NCBI GenBank assembly: GCA_003519685.1 | Contig: DOWG01000077.1 | Coordinates: forward strand, 10,647 to 23,590 | Length of the DNA stretch: 12,944 nt | From: Lachnospiraceae bacterium | GTDB lineage: Bacteria > Bacillota > Clostridia > Lachnospirales > Lachnospiraceae | Direction: 5' to 3' | Shown here: one piece after another, positions 1-7,066 of the stretch | Numbering within the stretch: position 1 is the stretch's first letter | How the letters are laid out: each line of letters opens with the position of its first letter | The notes under the pieces: model-generated | The model's input: the letters and a program-made list of their open reading frames with translations, nothing else | Databases searched by the model: none | Told to the model about the DNA's origin: nothing | Translations under genes and position numbers: made by a program

Positions 1-1
1 C

Positions 2-226
2 TATCTAAACACAGCCAATGCTGTATCAGAAAGTAGTACCTTTGCAGAAATCAATTCTGCACGGAATGTATTGTTTATGGCAAAAGGATTGTTTCAAGTG
101 TTGTGGAATTTTAAGCTGCTGCCTAACTGGATAGAAGTTGAAGAGGACATGAACCGAATCGAGCAAAAGCACGCCTACATACTGGAGCAAAAGCGCATGG
201 AGCAGCGGCGCAGGAGGCGAACATGA
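2..226 (+). CDS. Unknown phage protein, 3' end only
   Basis: An open frame enters from the left edge and ends at TGA 224-226, giving 74 residues with no start inside the window. I do not recognise the family. The visible part has an amphipathic and aromatic stretch (roughly residues 23-45, with KGLFQVLWNFKLLPNW) followed by a charged helix. It ends in a run of arginines that could contact nucleic acid. It is judged real because its stop overlaps the next gene's start in an ATGA arrangement, which suggests translational coupling, and because no other plus-strand frame is open here. Its function is unknown. A tail fragment of a regulatory or DNA-associated phage protein is possible but not shown. 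Confidence 0.6.
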   Translation, partial: YLNTANAVSESSTFAEINSARNVLFMAKGLFQVLWNFKLLPNWIEVEEDMNRIEQKHAYILEQKRMEQRRRRRT

Positions 227-375
227 AAAAGGAATGTGTTTACTGTGGGTTACGCTGGGGTGTATCTATCCTTCAGAAAACACCTAAATCCGGATATGAA
301 TGCCCCAGGTGTGCTACAAAAAGAAAAAGAGCCCAGCAGCGGGAACTGCAAAGGCTCAAAACAAAAACATCATAG
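223..375 (+). CDS. Small zinc-ribbon protein, 50 aa
   Basis: This 50-residue protein starts at ATG 223, with AGGAGG at 212-217 five bases upstream, and overlaps the previous stop by four bases. It has two cysteine pairs, CVYC at residues 5-8 and CPRC at 27-30, the spacing of a small treble-clef or zinc-ribbon fold. A lysine and arginine rich helix (residues 33-49) follows. Small basic zinc ribbons of this type are common in phage early regions and are presumed to bind nucleic acid or protein. No specific function can be given. A longer frame from 236 covers the same bases but is out of phase and has no ribosome binding site, so it was not chosen. Confidence 0.75.
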   Translation: MKKECVYCGLRWGVSILQKTPKSGYECPRCATKRKRAQQRELQRLKTKTS

Positions 376-407
376 TGCTATTTTAGCACAGAACTGGAGG
401 CGAATCA

Positions 408-1085
408 ATGAAATCAGAAGTAACAAAGCAGGGGCTGATTTACGTAGAGAAAAAAGATATTGCAGAGGCAGTCAATACCGTACTAGATTTACAGAATAAT
501 GCGGACATGCTTACGGAAAATTCATCTGATGCAGAGCTAAAGGATGCTTATCATAACCACGGGATTGCACATGGGTATATAAGGTGTTTAAGAGATTTAG
601 GACTACTTTTAGAGCCGAATTATACAAAGCTATTCATCGAGCAGATAAGAATTAGCGAGATGATTAGTAATTTAAAGGAGGTCAATATGGTAAAAGGAAT
701 AGTAAGAAAATTAGATGATTTAGGTAGAATTACGCTGCCAAGAGAATATAGAAAAAGCCTACATATGCGGGATAGAGAAGAAATTGATATGTGTTTAGAC
801 GGAAATATAATTCGGGCAGAGCAAGCGGGCGAAAAGCCATTAGGGGTTGTACGTAGTCTTGACGATCTAGGCAGGTTAACACTACCAAGGGAGTACCGCA
901 GGACGCTTGGCATTGACACTGGCGACAAAGCGGATATCTATCTGGACGATGGTAAGATTTGCATTCAGAAGTATGGTTGTGAATGGTGTATTGAAACAGA
1001 GGATTTATTTGAGTTTAATGGGCATCAGCTCTGCAGGAAATGTGCTTATGCAGTAGTAGATGGAGTGATAGGTAATGATGTATAG
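408..1085 (+). CDS. Tandem AbrB/SpoVT-like protein with zinc ribbon
   Basis: This 225-residue protein starts at ATG 408, with GGAGG at 396-400. Residues 1-93 form an unrecognised mostly helical region. Residues 96-139 and 145-188 are two copies of an AbrB/SpoVT swapped-hairpin DNA-binding unit; both carry LDDLGR(I/L)TLPREYR, the family's hallmark. The C-terminus has a zinc-ribbon-like pair, CEWC 191-194 and CRKC 209-212. AbrB-type proteins bind DNA as dimers in which each subunit gives one such unit, so one chain with two units may form its own pseudo-dimer (inference). A very strong internal ribosome binding site precedes Met94, exactly at the start of the AbrB part, so a second, shorter product is likely. 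The next gene starts inside its last codons. The likely role is a transcription regulator; its targets are unknown. Confidence 0.85.
   Translation: MKSEVTKQGLIYVEKKDIAEAVNTVLDLQNNADMLTENSSDAELKDAYHNHGIAHGYIRCLRDLGLLLEPNYTKLFIEQIRISEMISNLKEVNMVKGIVRKLDDLGRITLPREYRKSLHMRDREEIDMCLDGNIIRAEQAGEKPLGVVRSLDDLGRLTLPREYRRTLGIDTGDKADIYLDDGKICIQKYGCEWCIETEDLFEFNGHQLCRKCAYAVVDGVIGNDV
674..689 (+). promoter_or_regulatory. Strong internal ribosome binding site and ATG
   Basis: Inside the AbrB-type gene, AAAGGAGGT (674-682) precedes an in-frame ATG at 687 by an ideal short spacing. It is one of the best Shine-Dalgarno matches in the window. It lies exactly at the junction between the unrecognised N-terminal region and the first AbrB repeat. 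This suggests either a separate 132-residue product (Met94 to the end) or an old gene boundary whose stop codon has been lost. Confidence 0.65.
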
Positions 1086-1356
1086 AGATTATTGGGTATG
1101 TCCGGATTGCGGGGCGGCACTGGATCCGGATGAAAAGTGCAATTGTCATGACCGTAGGCCGGCTGCCTATTGTTTTATGTGTGCAATGCCACTATATCCA
1201 GAAGATGCTTTGTATGATCAGGATCCCGCTTATGAGATCGATGGGCATGTCCTCTGTGAGGACTGCGTGGACAAGTATGTTGAGAAGAACTGCCGGAAGG
1301 TGCTGCCATTTGTAACGGTACCGAATGATTACGGAATGCACAGAAATTTATATTAA
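1075..1356 (+). CDS. Cysteine-rich double zinc-finger protein
   Basis: This 93-residue protein starts at ATG 1075 or the adjacent ATG 1078, overlapping the previous gene by 11 bases, with GGAGTGA just upstream. It has two zinc-binding clusters: C9, C12, C22 and C24 near the N-terminus, and CFMC 33-36 with CEDC 61-64. The second cluster (CxxC, then an IDGHVLCEDC stretch) resembles the C-terminal ribbon of the preceding AbrB-type protein (FNGHQLCRKC), so the two may share an origin. I do not recognise a named family. The likely role is a small structural zinc protein that binds nucleic acid or a partner protein. It sits in what looks like one operon with its neighbours. Confidence 0.75.
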   Translation: MMYRDYWVCPDCGAALDPDEKCNCHDRRPAAYCFMCAMPLYPEDALYDQDPAYEIDGHVLCEDCVDKYVEKNCRKVLPFVTVPNDYGMHRNLY

Positions 1357-1369
1357 GGAGGTCATGATT

Positions 1370-1555
1370 TTGGCAGGACATTATCAAGAGCGATTAGATA
1401 AATCTATTTGCAATACCAAGAGTATCTTCAGTGAGATAAAAAGGGACATGGCTGAAATCGAAGCTATTCTCGACTGTGACGATCCAACGAAGTTACAGGA
1501 GATAATCACTGAAGCACGATATAGAGTGCATGTATTAACGGAAAAATTATATTAG
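1370..1555 (+). CDS. Small helical protein, probable TTG start
   Basis: The open frame could begin at ATG 1325 or ATG 1364, but the ribosome binding site decides otherwise. AAGGAGG (1355-1361) lies eight bases before TTG 1370, an ideal distance, and only two bases before ATG 1364. The resulting 61-residue protein is charged and almost all helical (KSIFSEIKRDMAEIEAIL and a second helix after a DDP turn), consistent with a short two-helix hairpin. I do not recognise it. It lies directly before the DUF1351-like gene with a 14-base gap, so it is probably co-expressed with the recombination module. ATG 1364 cannot be excluded and would add two residues. Confidence 0.6.
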   Translation: MAGHYQERLDKSICNTKSIFSEIKRDMAEIEAILDCDDPTKLQEIITEARYRVHVLTEKLY

Positions 1556-1569
1556 GGGGTTAAGCGATT

Positions 1570-2688
1570 ATGAATGAATTGCAGATACGGGTAAACCAAA
1601 AGCCCGGAGTTATTACCACGAATTTTGAAGATATAAAAGCTGAATTATCAACACAGATGGATGTTTATAAGGAGCTTGAGGTCACCGAAGATAATAAGCC
1701 GGAACGGAAGAAAGATATTGCAACCCTCCGGAAGATGAAAAAAGCTTTGGATGATAGGCGTATTGAGGTCAAAAAGGAGTATCTGAAGCCTTGTGATGAC
1801 TTTGAAGCAAAAGTTAAAGAGCTTACTGCTCTTATAGATGAACCGATCGGGCTGATCGATAATCAGGTTAAAGTATTCGAAGAAAAGCAGAAAACCGAGA
1901 AGAAACAGGATATCAAGGATGCCTATCAGGAGCTTATCGGTGAAGTAGGTGATTATCTTCCACTGGACAGAATTTATAACAGCAAGTGGGAAAATGTGTC
2001 CGTTACGATGAAGTCTATCCGCGAAGAAATGGAAGAGGCAATATCCAGCACGGTTATGGCTGTTACTACTATCAAAGGTATGAGCTCTGAAGCCGCATCC
2101 CAGGCTTTGGAGCAGTACAAGAAAGACTTGAGTCTTGCCAATGCAATAGCATACGTAAATCGATACGAACAGCAGAAAGCTGAAATACTAGCCAGGGAAG
2201 AGAAGAAGCGCAAGGAAGAGGAAGAACGCAGGCGCAGAGCCGAGGAGGAACGTATTCGTGAACTAGAACGTAAGAGAGTAGCTGAGGAAGCTCGTATCCG
2301 GGAAGAAGCAAGGCAAAAGGCTATTGAAGAAGAAAGGCAGAGGGTTGCTGAAGAGGAGAGGCGTAAAGCTGAGATTGAAGCAGAAAAGCGTAAGCAGGAG
2401 GAAGAAAAGCTTCGTGCGGTTGAGCAGGCCGAAGCAAAACCGGATCCGGTACAAACGGAAGATAATCTACAAGAAGAGGCATTTGAGGAAGAGCCGTTTG
2501 CGGAAGAGCCTTTTGTAGTCAGTGACGAACCTTTTACGGATGAGCCATTTGATGTACCGGAAGAACCTCCATTTACAGTAGAAGAAGTTAAAGCTACATT
2601 TACCGTAGTCGGAACTATGGATGAGCTGGAGCAGGTAGAAATGTACCTGAATAGCATTGGACTATTCTTTGAAAGGGTGGATGACTAA
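1570..2688 (+). CDS. DUF1351-like phage recombination-associated protein
   Basis: This 372-residue protein starts at ATG 1570 with AGGGGG upstream. The N-terminal half (about 1-200) matches my memory of the DUF1351 phage family, usually encoded next to RecT or ERF annealases: ELEVTEDNKPERKKDIATLRKM, then KKEYLKPCDDFEAKVKEL. Residues about 200-288 are an unbroken run of Glu, Arg and Lys, predicted to be a long single helix or coiled coil. Residues 303-335 are an acidic, Pro-Phe repeat (EEPF, AEEPF, SDEPF, TDEPF, EEPPF). A small domain (340-372) closes the protein. The stop overlaps the ERF start in TAATG, which implies coupled translation. The family's biochemical role is not established; a scaffold for the annealase or SSB is an inference. 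Confidence 0.8.
   Translation: MNELQIRVNQKPGVITTNFEDIKAELSTQMDVYKELEVTEDNKPERKKDIATLRKMKKALDDRRIEVKKEYLKPCDDFEAKVKELTALIDEPIGLIDNQVKVFEEKQKTEKKQDIKDAYQELIGEVGDYLPLDRIYNSKWENVSVTMKSIREEMEEAISSTVMAVTTIKGMSSEAASQALEQYKKDLSLANAIAYVNRYEQQKAEILAREEKKRKEEEERRRRAEEERIRELERKRVAEEARIREEARQKAIEEERQRVAEEERRKAEIEAEKRKQEEEKLRAVEQAEAKPDPVQTEDNLQEEAFEEEPFAEEPFVVSDEPFTDEPFDVPEEPPFTVEEVKATFTVVGTMDELEQVEMYLNSIGLFFERVDD
2439..2450. repeat. 12-bp palindrome ACCGGATCCGGT, copy 1
   Basis: ACCGGATCCGGT is a perfect 12-bp palindrome, within the coding part for a KPDPV stretch of the DUF1351-like protein. The identical site recurs at 12019-12030. With flanks, 15 bases are identical (AAACCGGATCCGGTA), and both copies encode KPDPV in the same phase. 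Chance or a shared peptide linker could explain this, as could a binding site. Confidence 0.6.
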
Positions 2689-3407
2689 TGGAAAGTGGAA
2701 AGATTTATGAAGCTATTAACAATGTCATGAGCGAAATCGGAGCCATTGGAAAGGATCAAAAGAATAAGCAGCAAGGGTTCATGTATAGAGGAATCGATGA
2801 TGTCATGAATGCACTTCAACCTGCTTTGATTAAGAATAAAGTTTTTATTGCTCCGGAAGTATTAAATGAAGATCGAGAAGAGAGAACAACTAAAAATGGT
2901 ACGTTGCTTTTCTATACGAGACTTACCATTATGTATAAATTTTATACTACAGACGGGAGCTTTATCGAGACCAAGGTTATTGGTGAAGCCATGGACAGCG
3001 GTGATAAAGCAACTAATAAGGCTATGTCAATTGCTTACAAGTATGCTTGTTTTCAAGTTTTTTGCATACCTACAGAGGAAATGCAGGATCCTGACGCTGA
3101 TAGCTATGATATTAAAGGAAAACAATCCAATCAAAAGAAAGATATGAAGCCAACGAACAAACCCGCTCAATCAAGCAATATGCCTATGAGTGAGAAAGAA
3201 ATGGATGTAGCGGCTGCTAAGACGGCTAAGCAGAAAATAGGATCTGCTAAGGTCGCAACAATCCAGAAAGAACTGGATCGGACCGGAGTGAGTGCTGAAG
3301 CCATCTGTGGACGTTATAAATTCAATGCATTAACCGATTGTACAGAAGAATTATTTCCAAGAGTAATGAATGCGCTTAAGCGTACCAAATCAAAGGAGGT
3401 TGCATAA
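2688..3407 (+). CDS. erf: ERF-family single-strand annealing protein
   Basis: This 239-residue protein anneals complementary single DNA strands in RecA-independent phage recombination (family knowledge: P22 Erf and relatives, which form rings on ssDNA). The ERF core occupies about residues 1-132. It is recognised by the N-terminal YEAINNVMSEIGAIGKD, the GFMYRGIDDVMNAL segment, and the signature GEAMDSGDKATNKAMSIAYKYACFQVFCIPTE (98-129). A Lys, Asn and Gln rich linker (about 140-180) leads to a helical C-terminal module (about 183-235). A similar module is found at the ends of related annealases and may bind partners. The start at ATG 2688 overlaps the previous stop by one base. The adjacent SSB and ERCC4 nuclease genes complete a plausible recombination set. 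Confidence 0.93.
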   Translation: MESGKIYEAINNVMSEIGAIGKDQKNKQQGFMYRGIDDVMNALQPALIKNKVFIAPEVLNEDREERTTKNGTLLFYTRLTIMYKFYTTDGSFIETKVIGEAMDSGDKATNKAMSIAYKYACFQVFCIPTEEMQDPDADSYDIKGKQSNQKKDMKPTNKPAQSSNMPMSEKEMDVAAAKTAKQKIGSAKVATIQKELDRTGVSAEAICGRYKFNALTDCTEELFPRVMNALKRTKSKEVA

Positions 3408-3664
3408 TGAATTTAATTAAAGCAAGATTTTTAAGATATGGAGAACCATCCGGAAGAGAATATACATACATTTCGAATGTACCGGTAAAGGTTGGCGATC
3501 TGGTACAGCTTAACGAAAGAGGGCAAGGTATCGTTACTGAAATTAACGTGCCGGAATCCGAGGTAGAAAGCTTCAGAGATAGATTAAAAAGTATTATAGG
3601 TAAAGTCGAAGTTAAAGAGACGGAAGCTGCAGACAATGAAAGCGAGGCGGTTTTAGATGAATAA
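3407..3664 (+). CDS. Small beta-rich protein between ERF and SSB
   Basis: This 85-residue protein starts at ATG 3407, sharing one base with the ERF stop (TAATG), and is preceded by AAAGGAGG. Residues 1-50 alternate as short beta strands (KARFLRYG, YTYISN, GDLVQL, GQGIVTEI), suggesting a small SH3-like or barrel fold. The GDLVQL and GQGIVTEI strands recall a fold with a short loop for nucleic acid or peptide contacts. The C-terminal 25 residues are acidic. I do not recognise a named family, although small proteins of this look commonly sit between the annealase and SSB genes in Firmicutes phages (recollection). Its end overlaps the SSB start by eight bases, so it is probably translationally coupled. 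Function unknown. Confidence 0.75.
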   Translation: MNLIKARFLRYGEPSGREYTYISNVPVKVGDLVQLNERGQGIVTEINVPESEVESFRDRLKSIIGKVEVKETEAADNESEAVLDE

Positions 3665-4076
3665 TGTTAGCTTGGTTGGAAGATTTACAAGAGATCCGGA
3701 GGTCAGATATACGGATGGCGGACTTAGTATAGCAAGATTTTCCTTGGCCGTGGATAGACGCTTTAAAAAAGATGGACAACCTGATGCAGACTTCCCTAAT
3801 TGTGTAGCATTCGGCAAAACAGCAGAATTTATCGAAAAGTATTTTCACAAAGGTCAGCGAATGGGGCTTGTCGGCAGGATACAAACTGGATCGTACATCA
3901 AAGAGGATGGAACCAAGGTTTATACCACTGATGTGGTAGTTGAAAACGTGGAATTTGTGGAAAGTAAATCTTCCGGAAGTGGGCAGAGCTTACCGCCCGA
4001 ACCGAGCATTGCGGATGCAAATGACGGATGGGTGAATGTTCCGGATAGTATAGACGAGGAACTTCCTTTCAATTAA
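3657..4076 (+). CDS. ssb: Phage single-stranded DNA-binding protein
   Basis: This 139-residue protein binds and protects single-stranded DNA. Residues 1-105 form a bacterial-type OB fold: MNNVSLVGRFTRDPEVRYT, ARFSLAVDRRFK, DFPNCVAFGKTAEFIEKYFHKGQRMGLVGRIQTGSY, TTDVVVENVEFVE. A Gly, Ser and Pro linker leads to an acidic tip ending EELPFN. This resembles the SSB C-terminal tail (DDDIPF in well-studied SSBs) that recruits replication and repair proteins, but here an extra Asn follows the Phe. The length is a little short for a host SSB (about 160-180) and usual for phage SSBs. The gene overlaps its upstream neighbour by eight bases. The same LPFN ending appears on the DUF927 protein. Confidence 0.95.
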   Translation: MNNVSLVGRFTRDPEVRYTDGGLSIARFSLAVDRRFKKDGQPDADFPNCVAFGKTAEFIEKYFHKGQRMGLVGRIQTGSYIKEDGTKVYTTDVVVENVEFVESKSSGSGQSLPPEPSIADANDGWVNVPDSIDEELPFN

Positions 4077-4086
4077 GGAGGCGCAT

Positions 4087-4653
4087 ATGAATAATCTGAC
4101 AATACAAATAGACAGCCGGGAAAAGGCTAGAGCGATAAAGAAGATAGTCGCGGAATTTGAGCGACAAGGGGTTAAGTACTATGTAAGTAAATTGTGGACC
4201 GGGGACTATATGTCCCTGGATAACCCCAGACTGATTATAGATCGGAAGCAAAACTTGTCTGAGATATGCGCAAATGTATGCCAGGACCATGACCGTTTCA
4301 GAAATGAGCTCCTTCGGGCACAGGAGGCGGGAATAAAGCTGATTATACTGATCGAGCACAGCAACCGGATAAAATCCATTGACGACGTAGAGACATGGGA
4401 AAATCCGAGAAGAAAAAAGCGCATATGGATAGATGACAGGATTGTTGCGGATGAAAATGGTGATGAAAGCTGGGAAGTCGGTCATTACGAGACCATAGAA
4501 ACCAAAGCAATGACTGGGGAAACCCTTGCGAAAGTGATGAGAACAATGGAGCGAAAATACGGATGTGAGTTCCTATTTTGCAGCAAATTACATACGGGAG
4601 AACGAATTATTGAAATTCTAGGCGGTGAGCATGTTGACCAAGGAACAGATTGA
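4087..4653 (+). CDS. ERCC4-type nuclease
   Basis: This 188-residue protein starts at ATG 4087, with AAGGAGG (4075-4081) five bases upstream. It matches the ERCC4/XPF-type nuclease domain: an early acidic residue in IQIDSRE (D9), then GDY (39-41), then LIIDRK (49-54), in place of the usual ERK motif. A helical region and the strand KLIILIE (84-90) follow. Family members cut branched or flapped DNA with metal ions. A basic stretch, RRKKR (108-112), may hold DNA. The Asp in IDRK is a conservative change from the usual Glu, so activity is likely retained. There is no helix-hairpin-helix tail, so it is the bare nuclease domain, as in other phage versions. It lies directly after SSB, consistent with recombination or replication-fork processing. 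Confidence 0.85.
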   Translation: MNNLTIQIDSREKARAIKKIVAEFERQGVKYYVSKLWTGDYMSLDNPRLIIDRKQNLSEICANVCQDHDRFRNELLRAQEAGIKLIILIEHSNRIKSIDDVETWENPRRKKRIWIDDRIVADENGDESWEVGHYETIETKAMTGETLAKVMRTMERKYGCEFLFCSKLHTGERIIEILGGEHVDQGTD

Positions 4654-5128
4654 AGAGAGAAAGGAAGCTATTAAGGCAACGGTGACGGTACCGGACATTC
4701 TGTCCCGTTACGGTGTCCGGATCAAGCGCGGAAGATGCAAGGCAATATGTCATGATGGTAAAAATTATACCGCAAAGGTATCGGATGAGCTGTATTACTG
4801 CTTTAAATGTAATCGCAGCATGGATATTTTCGATATTGAGATGCATTTTAACAACTGTGATTTCTGGACTGCCTTTGAATTGCTGGGCGGTACGGAAAAG
4901 CCATCATTCAGCGCCACCAGGAAGGCTAAATCAGCCCAAAAAGAGCGGCAGGAAAGGATCAATAAGCAAAAGAAAATCAACCTGGAATTAAGGCAAATAC
5001 GGATGTACATAGATGCTTATAGAAACATTATTGCAGATGAAGAACCTTTATCTGACCTCTGGTGCTACTGCCAGAATAAGCTGCAATATCAATTATATCT
5101 ACTAGATTACTACATTGGAAAGAGGTGA
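4631..5128 (+). CDS. CHC2 zinc-finger protein, primase-like, no TOPRIM
   Basis: The frame opens at GTG 4625, but ATG 4631 fits better: AGGCGG (4620-4625) lies five bases before it. It overlaps the nuclease gene. Numbering below counts from GTG 4625; subtract 2 for the ATG start. The protein has the CHC2-type zinc-binding layout of DnaG-like primases: Cys38 or Cys42, His43, then CFKC at 59-62, followed by the hydrophobic SMDIFDIEMHF that normally follows the finger. The rest (about 93-167) is helical and very basic at first. No TOPRIM catalytic domain is visible, so it could recognise template or origin DNA but not make primers alone. It overlaps the DUF927 gene by a few bases and probably works with it. 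Confidence 0.8.
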   Translation: MLTKEQIEERKEAIKATVTVPDILSRYGVRIKRGRCKAICHDGKNYTAKVSDELYYCFKCNRSMDIFDIEMHFNNCDFWTAFELLGGTEKPSFSATRKAKSAQKERQERINKQKKINLELRQIRMYIDAYRNIIADEEPLSDLWCYCQNKLQYQLYLLDYYIGKR

Positions 5129-7050
5129 TTACCCTGCAGGAACTTAATAGCTTAACAGCTGACACGATATTATCCGACGAAGTCCTTTGTGAGGTCATGG
5201 AGGAACAAGACGAGATATTCAAGGCAAGATTACTTCTATCTCTGGAGGAGCGTGCGCAGGAACTTGGGGTAAAAACCAAATTCACACGGCTTGTGGCGGC
5301 ATACAAAAAAGAAAAAGCCAAGTTTGATAAGCAACAACAGCAGATGCCTGCCAATCTCGAACGAATGACTGAGTTCGATGGAACATACGAGGATATGAGA
5401 TGTGGTAATTGGATTGCTGATGGTAATGGTATCCGAACATTTGGACCGTTTGGAGGGGAAATCCTTGCTTGTTATCATCCTATATTGCCAATCCAGCGAC
5501 TTATAAATGCTCAGACTGGTAAGGAAAAAATAAAGTTGGTGTTTAAAAAAGGACATCAATGGAAAGAAATCGTCACGGATAAGGAAGTAATTGCATCAGC
5601 AAACAGGATTGTGGCGTTATCGGGTTACGGGGTTTCGGTTACTTCAGAAAATGCTAGAAACCTAGTTCGGTATTTATCAGACATAGAAAATTTTAATATA
5701 GAGAGGATTGAAGTGCAAGTGTCAACATCAAAACTGGGTTGGATCCAAGGCGAATTTATGCCTTACGGAAAGACCGTTATTTTTGATAGTGAAATAAAAT
5801 TTAAGGAAACCTTTGAAGCTGTTCATGAAGAAGGATCCTGTGAAACCTGGCTTGACTTAGCAAGGCGGGTAAGGAAGGCTGGAAGATTAGAACCAAATAT
5901 CTATATGATCGGTAGTCTGGCCAGTGCCTTAATTGAACCACTAAATGCATTGCCCTTTGTTTTAAACCTCTGGGGTGATACGGGTAAAGGTAAGACGGTA
6001 GCAATTATGTTAGCAGCTTCTATATGGGCGAATCCCGGAGGAAATGAGTATGTCACGGATCCAAAGAGTACAGTAACGGCCTTAGAGCTTCGTTTGGATT
6101 TTCTAAACAATCTGCCAATGCTAATTGACGATATGGCTCAATTAAAAGATAAGTATTCTGGAGATTTCTCGGAGCTGGTATATATGCTCTGTTCCGGAAA
6201 GGGCAAGGACAGAGCGAATGCCAATTTAGGACTCAATAAGTCTACTACATGGCGAAACGTGATTTTGACGAATGGAGAGCATTCCCTAGTCACGGAAACA
6301 ATGCAGGGTGGAGCGGTAAACAGAATTATTGATGTCGGTATGGATGATGGATATTTATTTGATAATGGTAACCAGGTAGTTGAAACCATAAAGCAGAATT
6401 ATGGTTTTGCCGGCCAGATGTTTATTGATGCCATAGAACAACTAGGGATTGACCGCATCAAGGAGGTCCAAAAGGACTTCCTACAGCGGATTAATGCCAG
6501 AGCTGAAGAGCTAGGCGTTGAAAAAGAGGAAAAGCAATCCTTGCCTATGAGTATACTACTGACTGCCGACAAGATAGCAACAGAGTACATATTCGAAGAT
6601 AATATATATCTTGACTTCAATGTATGCGTTGATCTCCTCAAGAACAAGGGTGAAGTATCTGAGAACGAAAGAGCGTATGAGTTCATCCTATCAGAAGCAG
6701 CTATAAATATGAACAAATTTAAGCCGGATACATTCACAGGTGATTATAAGGGAGAGATATGGGGCGCTATTGAAAACGGATACCTAATCATCATAAATAA
6801 TGCGTTTAACAAGATATGTGAGCGAGGTAATTTCTCAAGCAAATCATTCTTGGCATGGGCGAATAAGCAGAATTTAATAGAAACTCAATCGGGTAAGAAT
6901 ACAAAGACAAAGAGATTTAATGGATCAGTAAGCCGTTGTGTTTTTCTAAAGCTTCCTAGAGAGGCGGGAGCAGAAAATACACAGATAGAGATCCCGGATG
7001 AATTTATGAAGGTGCCGGAGGATAAGGAAGAAGATCTACCGTTTAATTAG
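5125..7050 (+). CDS. DUF927-type replicative ATPase/helicase
   Basis: This 641-residue protein has an N-terminal helical region (1-80), a middle beta-rich region (about 90-250), and a P-loop ATPase core. Walker A is GDTGKGKT (284-291), Walker B is LPMLIDD (330-336), and GGAVNRIID (395-403) may supply an arginine finger. This is the layout I associate with DUF927 proteins in phages and plasmids, thought to act as replicative helicases. It ends EEDLPFN, almost the same tail as the SSB. The start is uncertain. GTG 5125 overlaps the previous TGA but has little room for a ribosome binding site. AAAGAGG (5119-5125) is ideally spaced for CTG 5134, which would trim three residues. With the CHC2 protein it probably forms a split primase-helicase pair. 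Confidence 0.85.
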   Translation: MITLQELNSLTADTILSDEVLCEVMEEQDEIFKARLLLSLEERAQELGVKTKFTRLVAAYKKEKAKFDKQQQQMPANLERMTEFDGTYEDMRCGNWIADGNGIRTFGPFGGEILACYHPILPIQRLINAQTGKEKIKLVFKKGHQWKEIVTDKEVIASANRIVALSGYGVSVTSENARNLVRYLSDIENFNIERIEVQVSTSKLGWIQGEFMPYGKTVIFDSEIKFKETFEAVHEEGSCETWLDLARRVRKAGRLEPNIYMIGSLASALIEPLNALPFVLNLWGDTGKGKTVAIMLAASIWANPGGNEYVTDPKSTVTALELRLDFLNNLPMLIDDMAQLKDKYSGDFSELVYMLCSGKGKDRANANLGLNKSTTWRNVILTNGEHSLVTETMQGGAVNRIIDVGMDDGYLFDNGNQVVETIKQNYGFAGQMFIDAIEQLGIDRIKEVQKDFLQRINARAEELGVEKEEKQSLPMSILLTADKIATEYIFEDNIYLDFNVCVDLLKNKGEVSENERAYEFILSEAAINMNKFKPDTFTGDYKGEIWGAIENGYLIIINNAFNKICERGNFSSKSFLAWANKQNLIETQSGKNTKTKRFNGSVSRCVFLKLPREAGAENTQIEIPDEFMKVPEDKEEDLPFN

Positions 7051-7066
7051 CAAAGTGAGGTAATAA

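Noticed and set aside
236..499. Plus-strand 87-residue frame
   Set aside because: It is out of phase with the better-supported 50-aa zinc-ribbon gene from 223 and lacks a ribosome binding site.
1974..2657. Long minus-strand open frame of 227 residues, rich in serine
   Set aside because: It is the reverse-strand shadow of the Glu, Arg and Lys rich helix of the DUF1351-like gene: GAA and GAG codons read backwards give Ser and Leu. It has no ribosome binding site.
3407..3664. A frame-shifted extension joining the 85-aa gene and SSB
   Set aside because: The two genes simply overlap by eight bases, and both have their own starts and complete folds.
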